Assembly: GCA_039808325.1 (NCBI GenBank)
Contig: JBDHSU010000058.1
Location: 1-23,903, forward strand
Length of the DNA stretch: 23,903 nucleotides
Source of the DNA: JAFKKS01 sp039808325
GTDB lineage: Bacteria > Pseudomonadota > Alphaproteobacteria > Rhizobiales > Xanthobacteraceae
Direction of reading: 5' to 3'
The notes under the pieces were generated by a model. The model did not search any database. It was not told where the DNA came from and worked only from the letters and a program-made list of their open reading frames with translations. Of the stretch, positions 15,528 through 22,010 are shown piece after piece (the first letter of the stretch is position 1; every line of letters begins with the position of its first letter). Made by a program: the position numbers and the translations under genes.

Positions 15528-16574
15528 ATGAGCAAATTTAAACTGACGCGCCGCCAGTTCGGCGCGGTCGCGGGATCGGGCGTCGCGGCCGCGATGTTGA
15601 ATCTGCGGCCGTCCTGGGCGGATGCCTACGGTTCCGACGAGTTGATCGCGGCGGCCAAGAAGGAAGGCAAGATCGTCTACTACACGGCCGATTTCACCGA
15701 GCCGGAACAGGAAGTCATCAAGGCCTTCAACAAGCGCTTTCCGTTCGTGTCGGTCGAGATGGTGCGGGCGCCAGGCGGGCAGCTCATCACGCGCATCAAG
15801 ACGGAAGCCGCCGCCGGCAAGCTCCTTGCCGACGTCATCAACCACTCCGATCGCGGCTTGATGAAGGGCATCGAAGATCTTTTCCAGGATTACGAGCCGC
15901 CGAACGCCGCCGACTACCGGACCGACGTTCTCATCTCCAAGAAGATCTGGCCGAAGTCGGCGCTCGGATGGTCGATTGCCTACAACACCGAGCTGGAGAA
16001 GAACCCACCGAAGTCGTGGATGGACCTTTGCAAGCCGGAATACGGGCCGAAAAAGATCGGCCAGGTCGTCGGCCCGTCGGGCGGGACCACCTGGACCCGC
16101 ATCATGTTCGAGCGCCAGACGTTCGGTGAAGACTACTGGACGAAGCAGGCGGCAACGCAGCCGATCCTGTATCCGTCCGGCGCGCCGACCTCGGATTCGC
16201 TGGTGCGCGGAGAATGTTCGATCGCCGTGCTGCTTTACAACATCGCGTACATCAAGAAGCGCGACGGCGCTCCGGTCGAGATCAACTTCCCGACGGACGG
16301 CGTGCCGCTCAACTTCTACGGCACCGCGATCAGCAAGACGTCGGCGAACCCGAACGCCGCGAAGCTGTTCATGAACTGGTGTCTCTCGGAGGAGGGCCAG
16401 GAGCTCCCGATCAAGAGCCTCGGCTATCTCTCGGGCTTGAAGAAGCCGCCGGTCAATCCGCCGGGCTGGGACCCGAATGTGGTGAAAACCTGGGTTCCGA
16501 ACTTCGAGCAGTACGTGAAGCTTCGCGAGGATTGGATCAAGGACTGGAACAAGGCTTACGGCTATCGCCAGTAA
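15528..16574 (+). CDS. ABC transporter substrate-binding protein 1 with Tat-type signal peptide
   Basis: 348 residues from the ATG at 15528 with AAAGGGAGG as ribosome-binding site. The N-terminus MSKFKLTRRQFGAVAGSGVA carries a twin-arginine motif (R8, R9, F11) followed by a weakly hydrophobic stretch and cleavage near WADA at residue 33, so export in folded form by Tat is likely. The mature protein is a family 1/6-type solute-binding protein: AAKKEGKIVYYTA, RAPGGQLITRIKTEAAAGK, IEDLFQDYEPPNA, PKSWMDLCKPEYGPKKIGQV and PSGGTTWTR. It closely resembles the next gene product through its whole length. I do not see the adjacent-tyrosine pattern expected of classical ferric-binding proteins, so iron is not supported. 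Confidence 0.91.
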   Translation: MSKFKLTRRQFGAVAGSGVAAAMLNLRPSWADAYGSDELIAAAKKEGKIVYYTADFTEPEQEVIKAFNKRFPFVSVEMVRAPGGQLITRIKTEAAAGKLLADVINHSDRGLMKGIEDLFQDYEPPNAADYRTDVLISKKIWPKSALGWSIAYNTELEKNPPKSWMDLCKPEYGPKKIGQVVGPSGGTTWTRIMFERQTFGEDYWTKQAATQPILYPSGAPTSDSLVRGECSIAVLLYNIAYIKKRDGAPVEINFPTDGVPLNFYGTAISKTSANPNAAKLFMNWCLSEEGQELPIKSLGYLSGLKKPPVNPPGWDPNVVKTWVPNFEQYVKLREDWIKDWNKAYGYRQ

Positions 16575-16587
16575 GCTCGACGCCACG

Positions 16588-16616
16588 GAGGTTCGGGCCG
16601 TTCGTGCCCGGACCTC
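16588..16616. other. 11-bp hairpin between the two binding-protein genes
   Basis: GAGGTTCGGGC at 16588-16598 and GCCCGGACCTC at 16606-16616 pair over 11 bases (one G-U) with a seven-base loop. No T tract follows directly; the nearest TTTTT is about 25 bases on. In an operon transcript such a hairpin would more plausibly protect the upstream message or cause partial attenuation than terminate completely. It lies 14 bases after the stop of the first binding-protein gene. Confidence 0.6.
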
Positions 16617-16669
16617 GCCGAGCGCGTTCTTGTAAGCCGTTTTTCGCTGCGATAGCTGACAGGTGGGTC

Positions 16670-17707
16670 ATGAAGTTTCGTCTTTCTTTGCTTTCCGCAA
16701 TCGGCGCCGCGGCGCTTTTGACCGCGCCCGCGTTTGCACAGGACAAGTCGCTGGAAAAGTTCGGCTCGGCCGAACTCATCGCCGCCGCCAAGAAGGAAGG
16801 CGCGATGGTGCTCTACACGGCGAACATCGCCGAGACCGAGCAGGAGGTCATCAAGGCGTTCAACAAGCGCTTCCCGGAAATCAAGGTCGAATTGCTGCGC
16901 GCGCCGGGCGGGCAGCTCATCACGCGCGTGAAGACGGAGGCATCGGCCGGAAAATTGCGCGCCGACGTCGTCGATCACTCCGATCGCGCGCTGATGAAGA
17001 GCATCGAGGATCTTTTCCAGGATTACACGCCGCCGAATGCGTCCGAATACCTTCCCGAGGCGAGCCCGTCGAAGAAGCTGTGGCCGCGCGCGACCCTCGT
17101 GTGGTCGATTGCGTACAACACGGAGCTGGTGAAGAACCCGCCGAAATCGTGGATGGATCTCACCAAGCCGGAATACGGGCCGAAGAAGATCGGCCAGGTG
17201 ATCGCGCCTTCGGGCGGCACGACCTGGACGCGTGCGATGTTCGAGCGTCAGGTGGTCGACAAGGATTATTGGAAGAAGCAGGCGGCGACCGAGCCGGTTC
17301 TCTATCCTTCCAATGCGCCTGCGTCCGACGCGCTGGTGCGCGGCGAAGTGCAGATCGCGCCGATCCTCTACAACGCGGTGCTGCCCAAGCAGCGCGACGG
17401 TGCGCCGATCGGAATTGTTTTCGGCAAGGAAGGAGCGCCGGTCACGCCGTTCTCGGCCGGCATCACCAAGACCGCCGCGCACCCGAATGCGGCCAGGCTT
17501 TACTTGAACTGGTGCTTGTCCGACGAAGGGCAGGCCTTCATGATCAAGGAGCTCGGCAACCTTACCTCGCTCAAGAAGGCGCCCTTCTATCCGGAGGGAT
17601 TTGACCCGAAAGTCGTGAAGGTCTGGATTCCGAATTTCGATGAATTCGTGAAGCTGCACGACGAATGGATCGCGGAGTGGAACAAGATTTACGGCTATCG
17701 TCAGTAA
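16670..17707 (+). CDS. ABC transporter substrate-binding protein 2 with Sec-type signal peptide (paralogue of the preceding gene)
   Basis: 345 residues from the ATG at 16670. The frame is open upstream into the first binding-protein gene, but AGGTGGG and the signal peptide fix this start. MKFRLSLLSAIGAAALLTAP ends in AFA, a classical Sec signal cleaved after residue 23, without twin arginines. The mature protein shares long identical stretches with its neighbour, including EQEVIKAFNKRFP, RAPGGQLITR, SIEDLFQDY versus GIEDLFQDY, KNPPKSWMDL, KPEYGPKKIGQV and the C-terminal YGYRQ, so the two arose by tandem duplication. Differences cluster in regions such as PILYNAVLPKQRDGAP versus VLLYNIAYIKKRDGAP, near where ligands usually bind. 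Both probably serve the one fused permease. The ligand is unknown. Confidence 0.91.
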   Translation: MKFRLSLLSAIGAAALLTAPAFAQDKSLEKFGSAELIAAAKKEGAMVLYTANIAETEQEVIKAFNKRFPEIKVELLRAPGGQLITRVKTEASAGKLRADVVDHSDRALMKSIEDLFQDYTPPNASEYLPEASPSKKLWPRATLVWSIAYNTELVKNPPKSWMDLTKPEYGPKKIGQVIAPSGGTTWTRAMFERQVVDKDYWKKQAATEPVLYPSNAPASDALVRGEVQIAPILYNAVLPKQRDGAPIGIVFGKEGAPVTPFSAGITKTAAHPNAARLYLNWCLSDEGQAFMIKELGNLTSLKKAPFYPEGFDPKVVKVWIPNFDEFVKLHDEWIAEWNKIYGYRQ

Positions 17708-17733
17708 CGCCGTAGAGGGTAACGCCGTAGAGG
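17704..17733. repeat. Perfect 15-bp tandem duplication at the end of binding protein 2
   Basis: The unit GTAACGCCGTAGAGG occurs twice back to back (17704-17718 and 17719-17733). The first copy contains the TAA stop codon of the second binding-protein gene. It looks like a recent replication-slippage event; the second TAA is out of use. Confidence 0.8.
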
Positions 17734-17751
17734 ACAGTTGAAGTCGTAGCG

Positions 17752-17775
17752 CGGCTGGCACGTCGGTGCCCGCCG
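17752..17775. other. Hairpin between binding protein 2 and the ATPase gene
   Basis: CGGC-T-GGCAC at 17752-17761 pairs with GTGCC-C-GCCG at 17766-17775 around the four-base loop GTCG, nine pairs with one T/C mismatch. It is not followed by a T run. It lies 42 bases before the ATPase start and, like the hairpin at 16588, may tune relative expression within the operon. Confidence 0.4.
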
Positions 17776-17816
17776 GCCCTTCCGGATCAAGGAAGAGTCG
17801 ACGAGGAGAGGAAAGA

Positions 17817-18926
17817 ATGTCGGCCGAACTGAAGATCGAGAATCTTCGCAAGCAGTTCGCGGTGGGGCGCCCCGCCATCGACGATGTCAGCTTCCGCATC
17901 GAGGCGGGAGAGATCGTCGTGCTGCTTGGCCCCTCAGGTTGCGGCAAGACGACGACGCTGCGCTGCGTCGCCGGGCTGGAGCATCCGACCGATGGCAAGA
18001 TTTCCATCGGCCATGACATCGTGTCGGACCCCGCGCGCAAGCTGTTGGTTCCGCCGCGGCTTCGCAATGTCGGAATGGTGTTCCAGTCCTATGCCGTATG
18101 GCCGCATATGACCGTGGCGCAGAACGTCGCCTATCCGTTGAAACAGCGGAAAGTCTCCGGTGCCGAAATCGAGCGTAAGGTCGCCGAGGTGCTCGATGTC
18201 GTCGGTCTGGGTGAATACGCCAAGCGGCCGGTTGTTTCGCTGTCCGGCGGACAGATGCAGCGCGTCGCGCTCGCGCGCAGCCTCGTCTACAAGCCGCAGC
18301 TCTTGCTGCTCGACGAGCCGCTCTCGAATCTTGATGCCAAGCTGCGCCTCCGCCTTCGCGACGACCTGCGCCGCATCATCAAGCAGACTGGCGTGACCGC
18401 GCTGTATGTCACCCACGATCAGGCCGAGGCCGTGGTTCTGGGCGACCGCATCGGCGTCATGCGCGACGGCAAGCTTCTGCAGATGGCGTCCTCGGTCGAT
18501 CTCTATAATCGTCCGTCCGATCTGTTCGTGGCGAACTTTACCGGCGCCTCCAATACGCTCGGCGGCAAGGTGATCGAGCGCAATGGCGATTACGGGAAAG
18601 TGCAGGCCCCCTCCGGCCAGACGCTGACCGCTTGGATGCCGCCCGGCGTTAAGGCGGGTGAAGCCGTCAAGATCGCGGTGCGGCCGGAAAACGTTCAGCT
18701 CGGCGTCGATGGCACGGCGGTTCCCAATCGCTTCACCGCGAAGGTCGCGGCCCAGCATTATCAAGGCGTGCAGACGATCTACGAGCTTTCGGCGCTCGGC
18801 GGTAAACTTGAGGCGCTGGAGCTCGGCACCCACCCGCGCTACGCGGACGGCGCCGACGTGGACATCGTCATTCCGCCGTCGCTGTGCTGGGCGTTCCCGG
18901 CCGATGAGAGGGCGGTGATCGAGTAG
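17817..18926 (+). CDS. ABC transporter ATP-binding protein with TOBE-like C-terminus (Fe3+/spermidine/2-AEP type)
   Basis: 369 residues from the ATG at 17817, preceded by AGGAGAGGAAAG. Walker A GPSGCGKT is at 38-45, the Q-loop is in GMVFQSYAVWPHMTV, the ABC signature is LSGGQMQRVALARSL, Walker B is LLLLDEPLSNLDAKLR and the switch histidine is in YVTHDQAEAVVLGDRI. After about residue 240 comes a regulatory TOBE-like region containing FTGASNTLGGKVIERNG and KIAVRPENVQLG, as in PotA, FbpC and UgpC relatives. It is the last gene of the second importer operon and energises the fused permease. The downstream neighbour is convergent, only 43 bases away. Confidence 0.93.
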   Translation: MSAELKIENLRKQFAVGRPAIDDVSFRIEAGEIVVLLGPSGCGKTTTLRCVAGLEHPTDGKISIGHDIVSDPARKLLVPPRLRNVGMVFQSYAVWPHMTVAQNVAYPLKQRKVSGAEIERKVAEVLDVVGLGEYAKRPVVSLSGGQMQRVALARSLVYKPQLLLLDEPLSNLDAKLRLRLRDDLRRIIKQTGVTALYVTHDQAEAVVLGDRIGVMRDGKLLQMASSVDLYNRPSDLFVANFTGASNTLGGKVIERNGDYGKVQAPSGQTLTAWMPPGVKAGEAVKIAVRPENVQLGVDGTAVPNRFTAKVAAQHYQGVQTIYELSALGGKLEALELGTHPRYADGADVDIVIPPSLCWAFPADERAVIE

Positions 18927-18948
18927 CGGGAGGGGCCGTTGCGCGAAG

Positions 18949-18962
18949 GCCGCGCGCGCGGC
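18949..18962. other. 14-bp all-GC palindrome in the convergent gap
   Basis: GCCGCGCGCGCGGC is a perfect palindrome in the 43-base gap between the convergent ATPase and ribB genes. Its position suggests a possible shared termination element, but alternating CG is common in such GC-rich DNA and no T tract is present. Confidence 0.2.
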
Positions 18963-18969
18963 GCGCCGC

Positions 18970-20061
18970 TCAGCGCTCCAGCGCTTCCTGTGCCGCGATC
19001 TCGATGCCGAAGCCGGCGAGACCGACGTAAGTGCGCTGCGTCGAGGAGAGAAGCCGGATCGACGAGATGCCGAGGTCCCGGAGAATCTGTGCGCCGAGGC
19101 CGATCTCGCGCCAGTCCTGCGTGCGTGCGGCTTCCGTTCCGGTCTCCCGCACGTCCGGCGTGGCGACGATCGGCACGCCCGCGGTGCCGTCGCGCAGATA
19201 GACGATGACGCCGCTGCCGTGCTCCTTGAAATAGGCGAGAGCCGCGCGGATCGTCTGCGCGCCGCCGAACACGTCACCGATGACGTCGGCGCGATGCAGG
19301 CGCGCCGGAATGTTCTCTCCGTCGCCGATCTCACCATAGACGAACGCCATGTGATGCGTCTGGTCGAACGGCGTCACATAAGCATAGCCGCGTAGCGTCC
19401 CGATCTCGCTCGCGACGGAAAACTCGCCGACCCGCTCGACGAGCTTCTCGCGCGCTTGGCGGTAGGCGATCAGCTCGGCGATGGAGATGCGCTTGATCCC
19501 GTGTCGCGCGGCGAAGTCGTTGATCTGCGGCCCGCGCATCACTGTGCCGTCGTCGTTGACGAGCTCGCAGATGACGCCGACTTCCTCGAGGCCGGAGAGG
19601 CGGCAGAGATCGACCGCCGCTTCGGTGTGGCCGGAGCGCATGAGCACGCCGCCTTCCTTGGCGATCAACGGAAAGATGTGCCCGGGGCGCGCGAAGTCGG
19701 CGGCGCCGGCATTGCCGTTGGCGAGATTGCGCACGGTCGCCGTGCGGTCGTCGGCGGAGATGCCGGTCGTCGTCCCGTGGCGATAATCGACCGAGACCGT
19801 GAAGGCGGTCCCGTGCGGTGCGTCGTTCTCGGCGACCATCGGGGCCAGCCGCAGCCGCCGCGCGGTGTGGCCCGTCAACGGCGCGCAGACGATGCCGCAG
19901 GTGTTGCGGATGATGAACGCCATCTTCTCGGGCGTCGCATGGACGGCCGCCAGCAGCAGGTCGCCCTCGTTCTCACGATCGTCGTCGTCGACGACGATGA
20001 CAAGCTCGCCGGCTTTGAAGGCGGCGATGACTTGTTCGACATTCGGCTGCGGCAGACGCAC
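18970..20061 (-). CDS. ribB: 3,4-dihydroxy-2-butanone-4-phosphate synthase with degenerate GTP cyclohydrolase II-like domain (RibBX type)
   Basis: 363 residues from the GTG at 20061, chosen because GGAG lies six bases upstream; a TTG at 20073 is the alternative. Residues about 1-205 are a complete RibB domain that forms 3,4-dihydroxy-2-butanone 4-phosphate from ribulose 5-phosphate: DDDDRENEGDLLLAA (acidic loop), HGTTTGISADDRTATV, RPGHIFPL and SGHTEAAVDL, and CELVNDDGTVMRG. The remaining part has the outline of GTP cyclohydrolase II, but the three zinc cysteines are absent: the normal SEC is RAD (HRADVIGD at 256-263) and the normal RCDCG segment is replaced by GAQTIRAAL at 267-275. The second domain therefore should not hydrolyse GTP. 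Degenerate RibA-like tails of this kind are known in rhizobia as RibBX. It follows aroC by 33 bases, probably in one transcript. Confidence 0.92.
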   Translation of the reverse strand: MRLPQPNVEQVIAAFKAGELVIVVDDDDRENEGDLLLAAVHATPEKMAFIIRNTCGIVCAPLTGHTARRLRLAPMVAENDAPHGTAFTVSVDYRHGTTTGISADDRTATVRNLANGNAGAADFARPGHIFPLIAKEGGVLMRSGHTEAAVDLCRLSGLEEVGVICELVNDDGTVMRGPQINDFAARHGIKRISIAELIAYRQAREKLVERVGEFSVASEIGTLRGYAYVTPFDQTHHMAFVYGEIGDGENIPARLHRADVIGDVFGGAQTIRAALAYFKEHGSGVIVYLRDGTAGVPIVATPDVRETGTEAARTQDWREIGLGAQILRDLGISSIRLLSSTQRTYVGLAGFGIEIAAQEALER

Positions 20062-20094
20062 GGAACACTCCAATTTAGCAAAAGGCGTTGAAGC

Positions 20095-21210
20095 TCAGCG
20101 GTTGAACGGCCAAGCCGGCCCATCGCCCACCTGGCCCCGGTGTCGCAGATAGTGATCGGCGAGCACGCATGCGACCATGGCCTCGCCGATCGGCACGGCC
20201 CGGATGCCGACGCAGGGGTCGTGGCGTCCTTTGGTCACGATCTCTGTTTCTTCCCCGTAGCGGTTCACGGTGCGGCGCGGGTTGAGGATCGACGACGTCG
20301 GCTTGACCGCGAAGCGCGCGACGACGGCTTGACCCGTCGAGATGCCCCCCAGGATGCCGCCGGCATGGTTGGAGAGGAAACGCGGGCGACCGTCGTTGCC
20401 CATGCGGATTTCGTCGGAATTGTCCTCGCCGGAATAGGCGGCCGCCGCGAAGCCGGCGCCGATCTCGACACCCTTGACGGCGTTGATGCCCATCAGCGCG
20501 CCGGCGATGTCGGCGTCGAGCTTCCCGTAGACCGGCGCGCCGAGCCCCGGCGGCACGTTCTCGGCCACCACCTCGACCACGGCGCCGGCCGACGATCCGC
20601 TCTTGCGCGCGGCATCGAGGAAGCCGCTCCACACGTCGTCCATTGCGGGGTCGGGCGAGAAGAACGGACTTTGGGCGACGTGCGCCCAGTCCCAGCGGCT
20701 GCGGTCGATCTTGTGCGGTCCGATCTGGATCAGCGCCGCGCGCACGATCATGCCGGGCACGACCTTGCGGGCGACGGCGCCGGCGGCCACGCGCGCGGCG
20801 GTTTCGCGCGCCGAGGAGCGCCCGCCGCCGCGATAGTCGCGCAGCCCGTACTTCACGTCGTAGGTGAAATCGGCGTGGCCGGGACGGTAGACGTCCTTGA
20901 TCTCGCTATAGTCTTTCGATCGCTGGTCGACGTTCTCGATCAGCAGCGCGATCGGCGTGCCGGTGGTGACCTGCTTGCCGCTCGCGTCGTCGCGCATCAC
21001 GCCGGACAGGATTTTGACTTCGTCCGGCTCGCGCCGTTGCGTCGTGAAGCGCGACTGTCCCGGCCGGCGCTTGTCGAGATGCGCCTGGATTTCGGCGGCT
21101 TCCAGCGGGATGCGCGGCGGGCAGCCGTCCACGACGCAGCCCAGCGCCGGGCCGTGGCTTTCGCCGAACGTGGTGAAGCGGAACAGATGTCCGAACGTGT
21201 TGAATGACAT
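20095..21210 (-). CDS. aroC: Chorismate synthase
   Basis: 371 residues, the normal length. This enzyme makes chorismate from 5-enolpyruvylshikimate 3-phosphate, the last step of the shikimate pathway, and needs reduced FMN as cofactor. The start MSFNTFGHLFRFTTFGESHG is the family N-terminus, GALGC-type PALGCVVDGCPPRIPLE follows, YRGGGRSSARETAARVAAGA is the second signature and SNHAGGILGGISTG with KPTSSI the third; GRHDPCVGIRAVPIGEAM closes the conserved core. There is no strong ribosome-binding site; a nine-pair hairpin lies just upstream of the ATG. It precedes ribB on the same strand, linking an FMN-dependent enzyme to flavin synthesis. Highly confident. Confidence 0.97.
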   Translation of the reverse strand: MSFNTFGHLFRFTTFGESHGPALGCVVDGCPPRIPLEAAEIQAHLDKRRPGQSRFTTQRREPDEVKILSGVMRDDASGKQVTTGTPIALLIENVDQRSKDYSEIKDVYRPGHADFTYDVKYGLRDYRGGGRSSARETAARVAAGAVARKVVPGMIVRAALIQIGPHKIDRSRWDWAHVAQSPFFSPDPAMDDVWSGFLDAARKSGSSAGAVVEVVAENVPPGLGAPVYGKLDADIAGALMGINAVKGVEIGAGFAAAAYSGEDNSDEIRMGNDGRPRFLSNHAGGILGGISTGQAVVARFAVKPTSSILNPRRTVNRYGEETEIVTKGRHDPCVGIRAVPIGEAMVACVLADHYLRHRGQVGDGPAWPFNR

Positions 21211-21220
21211 GGCTTGGCTC

Positions 21221-21247
21221 GCAGCGGGCGTTGGTAGCCCGCGCTGC
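21221..21247 (-). promoter_or_regulatory. Hairpin directly upstream of aroC
   Basis: On the plus strand GCAGC-GGGC (21221-21229) pairs with GCCC-GC-GCTGC (21237-21247), nine pairs with a two-base bulge and a seven-base loop. It ends 11 bases before the aroC ATG, where a ribosome-binding site would be. It might limit initiation, or lie at the promoter: TTGACC on the minus strand is just upstream with a weak -10. Nothing here resembles an FMN riboswitch. The rest of the 142-base gap shows no clear signal. Confidence 0.3.
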
Positions 21248-21352
21248 CCGACCGGTCAAATCGCGGCCGCCGCGTGCGGTTAAGAACCGAATGCACAGGG
21301 GAGGAGGGCGGCCAAGTCCTTCGAAAGGGCGTCATTGGCCCGGCGACGCCTC

Positions 21353-21982
21353 TCAGCCGGCCGCCTTCCGGCCCGGATAGGGCGCTTCCTTCAGAAGCTT
21401 GGCGAGATGGGCGACGCATGAGGCGAGCATCGGCGTCCACTCCGCGACCGCTTGTGGCGTTTTCTTGAGGTCGACGTAATTGACGCCGCCCATGGCCTCG
21501 CCGACCCAGTAGGTCACGCCGCCGGTCGGGATGGTGAAGCCGACTTCCGAAAGCGCCTGGTTTACCTCGGCCGCGACATGGTGCGCGCCGTCCTCGTTGC
21601 CGACCACGACGGCCAGCCCGACTTTCCCATAGGTCGGCATCCGCTGCATGGCGTCGCGTTCGCCCAGGAACGCGTCCATCCGTTCCAGCACCCGCTTGGC
21701 GACGCTCGAAGGCTGGCCGAGCCAGATCGGCGAGCCGATCACCAGGATATCGCTCGCCAGCACCTGTTCGCGCAGCGCCGGCCATTCGTCCCCGCCGCCT
21801 TCGTCTGCGGTCACGCCGGGCTTGATGTCGAGATCGGCAACGCGAACGACTTCGCCTTGCGCGCCATATTCACCGAGCGCCGCGAGAAATTCGCTCAATA
21901 GCCTTTGCGTCGACGACGGCTCCTTCGTGTCCTTCGTCGAGGGCTTCAAGGTGCAGTTCAGAGCGAGGACATTCAGCGGCAT
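21353..21982 (-). CDS. Flavodoxin-fold NAD(P)H-dependent oxidoreductase (FMN reductase family)
   Basis: 209 residues from the ATG at 21982, with GGGAG about seven bases upstream. The frame is open further into the ligase gene, but those residues are not family-like. The N-terminus MPLNVLALNCTLKPSTKDTK gives the first beta strand and phosphate-binding loop of the NADPH-dependent FMN reductase fold; ILVIGSPIWLGQPSSVAKRV is the conserved flavin-binding loop and GKVGLAVVVGNEDGAHHVA another conserved strand-loop; GGVTYWVGEAMGG follows. Relatives reduce flavins, quinones, azo or chromate compounds; the physiological partner is unknown. It follows the LigD gene by 28 bases and precedes aroC-ribB on the same strand. 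A cytoplasmic FMN enzyme is likely, with no membrane segment. Confidence 0.85.
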   Translation of the reverse strand: MPLNVLALNCTLKPSTKDTKEPSSTQRLLSEFLAALGEYGAQGEVVRVADLDIKPGVTADEGGGDEWPALREQVLASDILVIGSPIWLGQPSSVAKRVLERMDAFLGERDAMQRMPTYGKVGLAVVVGNEDGAHHVAAEVNQALSEVGFTIPTGGVTYWVGEAMGGVNYVDLKKTPQAVAEWTPMLASCVAHLAKLLKEAPYPGRKAAG

Positions 21983-22010
21983 CGGTAACTCCCGAGTGAT
22001 ACTGAGGCGG

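Noticed and set aside
16588..16616. Rho-independent terminator ending the operon after binding protein 1
   Set aside because: The stem is strong but no T tract follows within the usual distance, and the same-strand genes behind it belong to the same transporter.
16214..16669. Upstream in-frame extension of the second binding protein into the first
   Set aside because: The extension is an out-of-frame shadow of binding protein 1; a good Sec signal peptide starts at 16670.
15528..18926. Assignment of the second importer as a ferric-iron system (fbpABC/afuABC)
   Set aside because: Architecture is similar, but the binding proteins do not show the expected adjacent iron-binding tyrosines and no iron-linked genes or clear Fur box is seen. 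Substrate left open.
21211..21352. FMN riboswitch upstream of aroC-ribB
   Set aside because: I looked for the conserved RFN-element helices and GAAAUUC-type core on the minus strand and found only a simple hairpin; the 142-base gap does not match.
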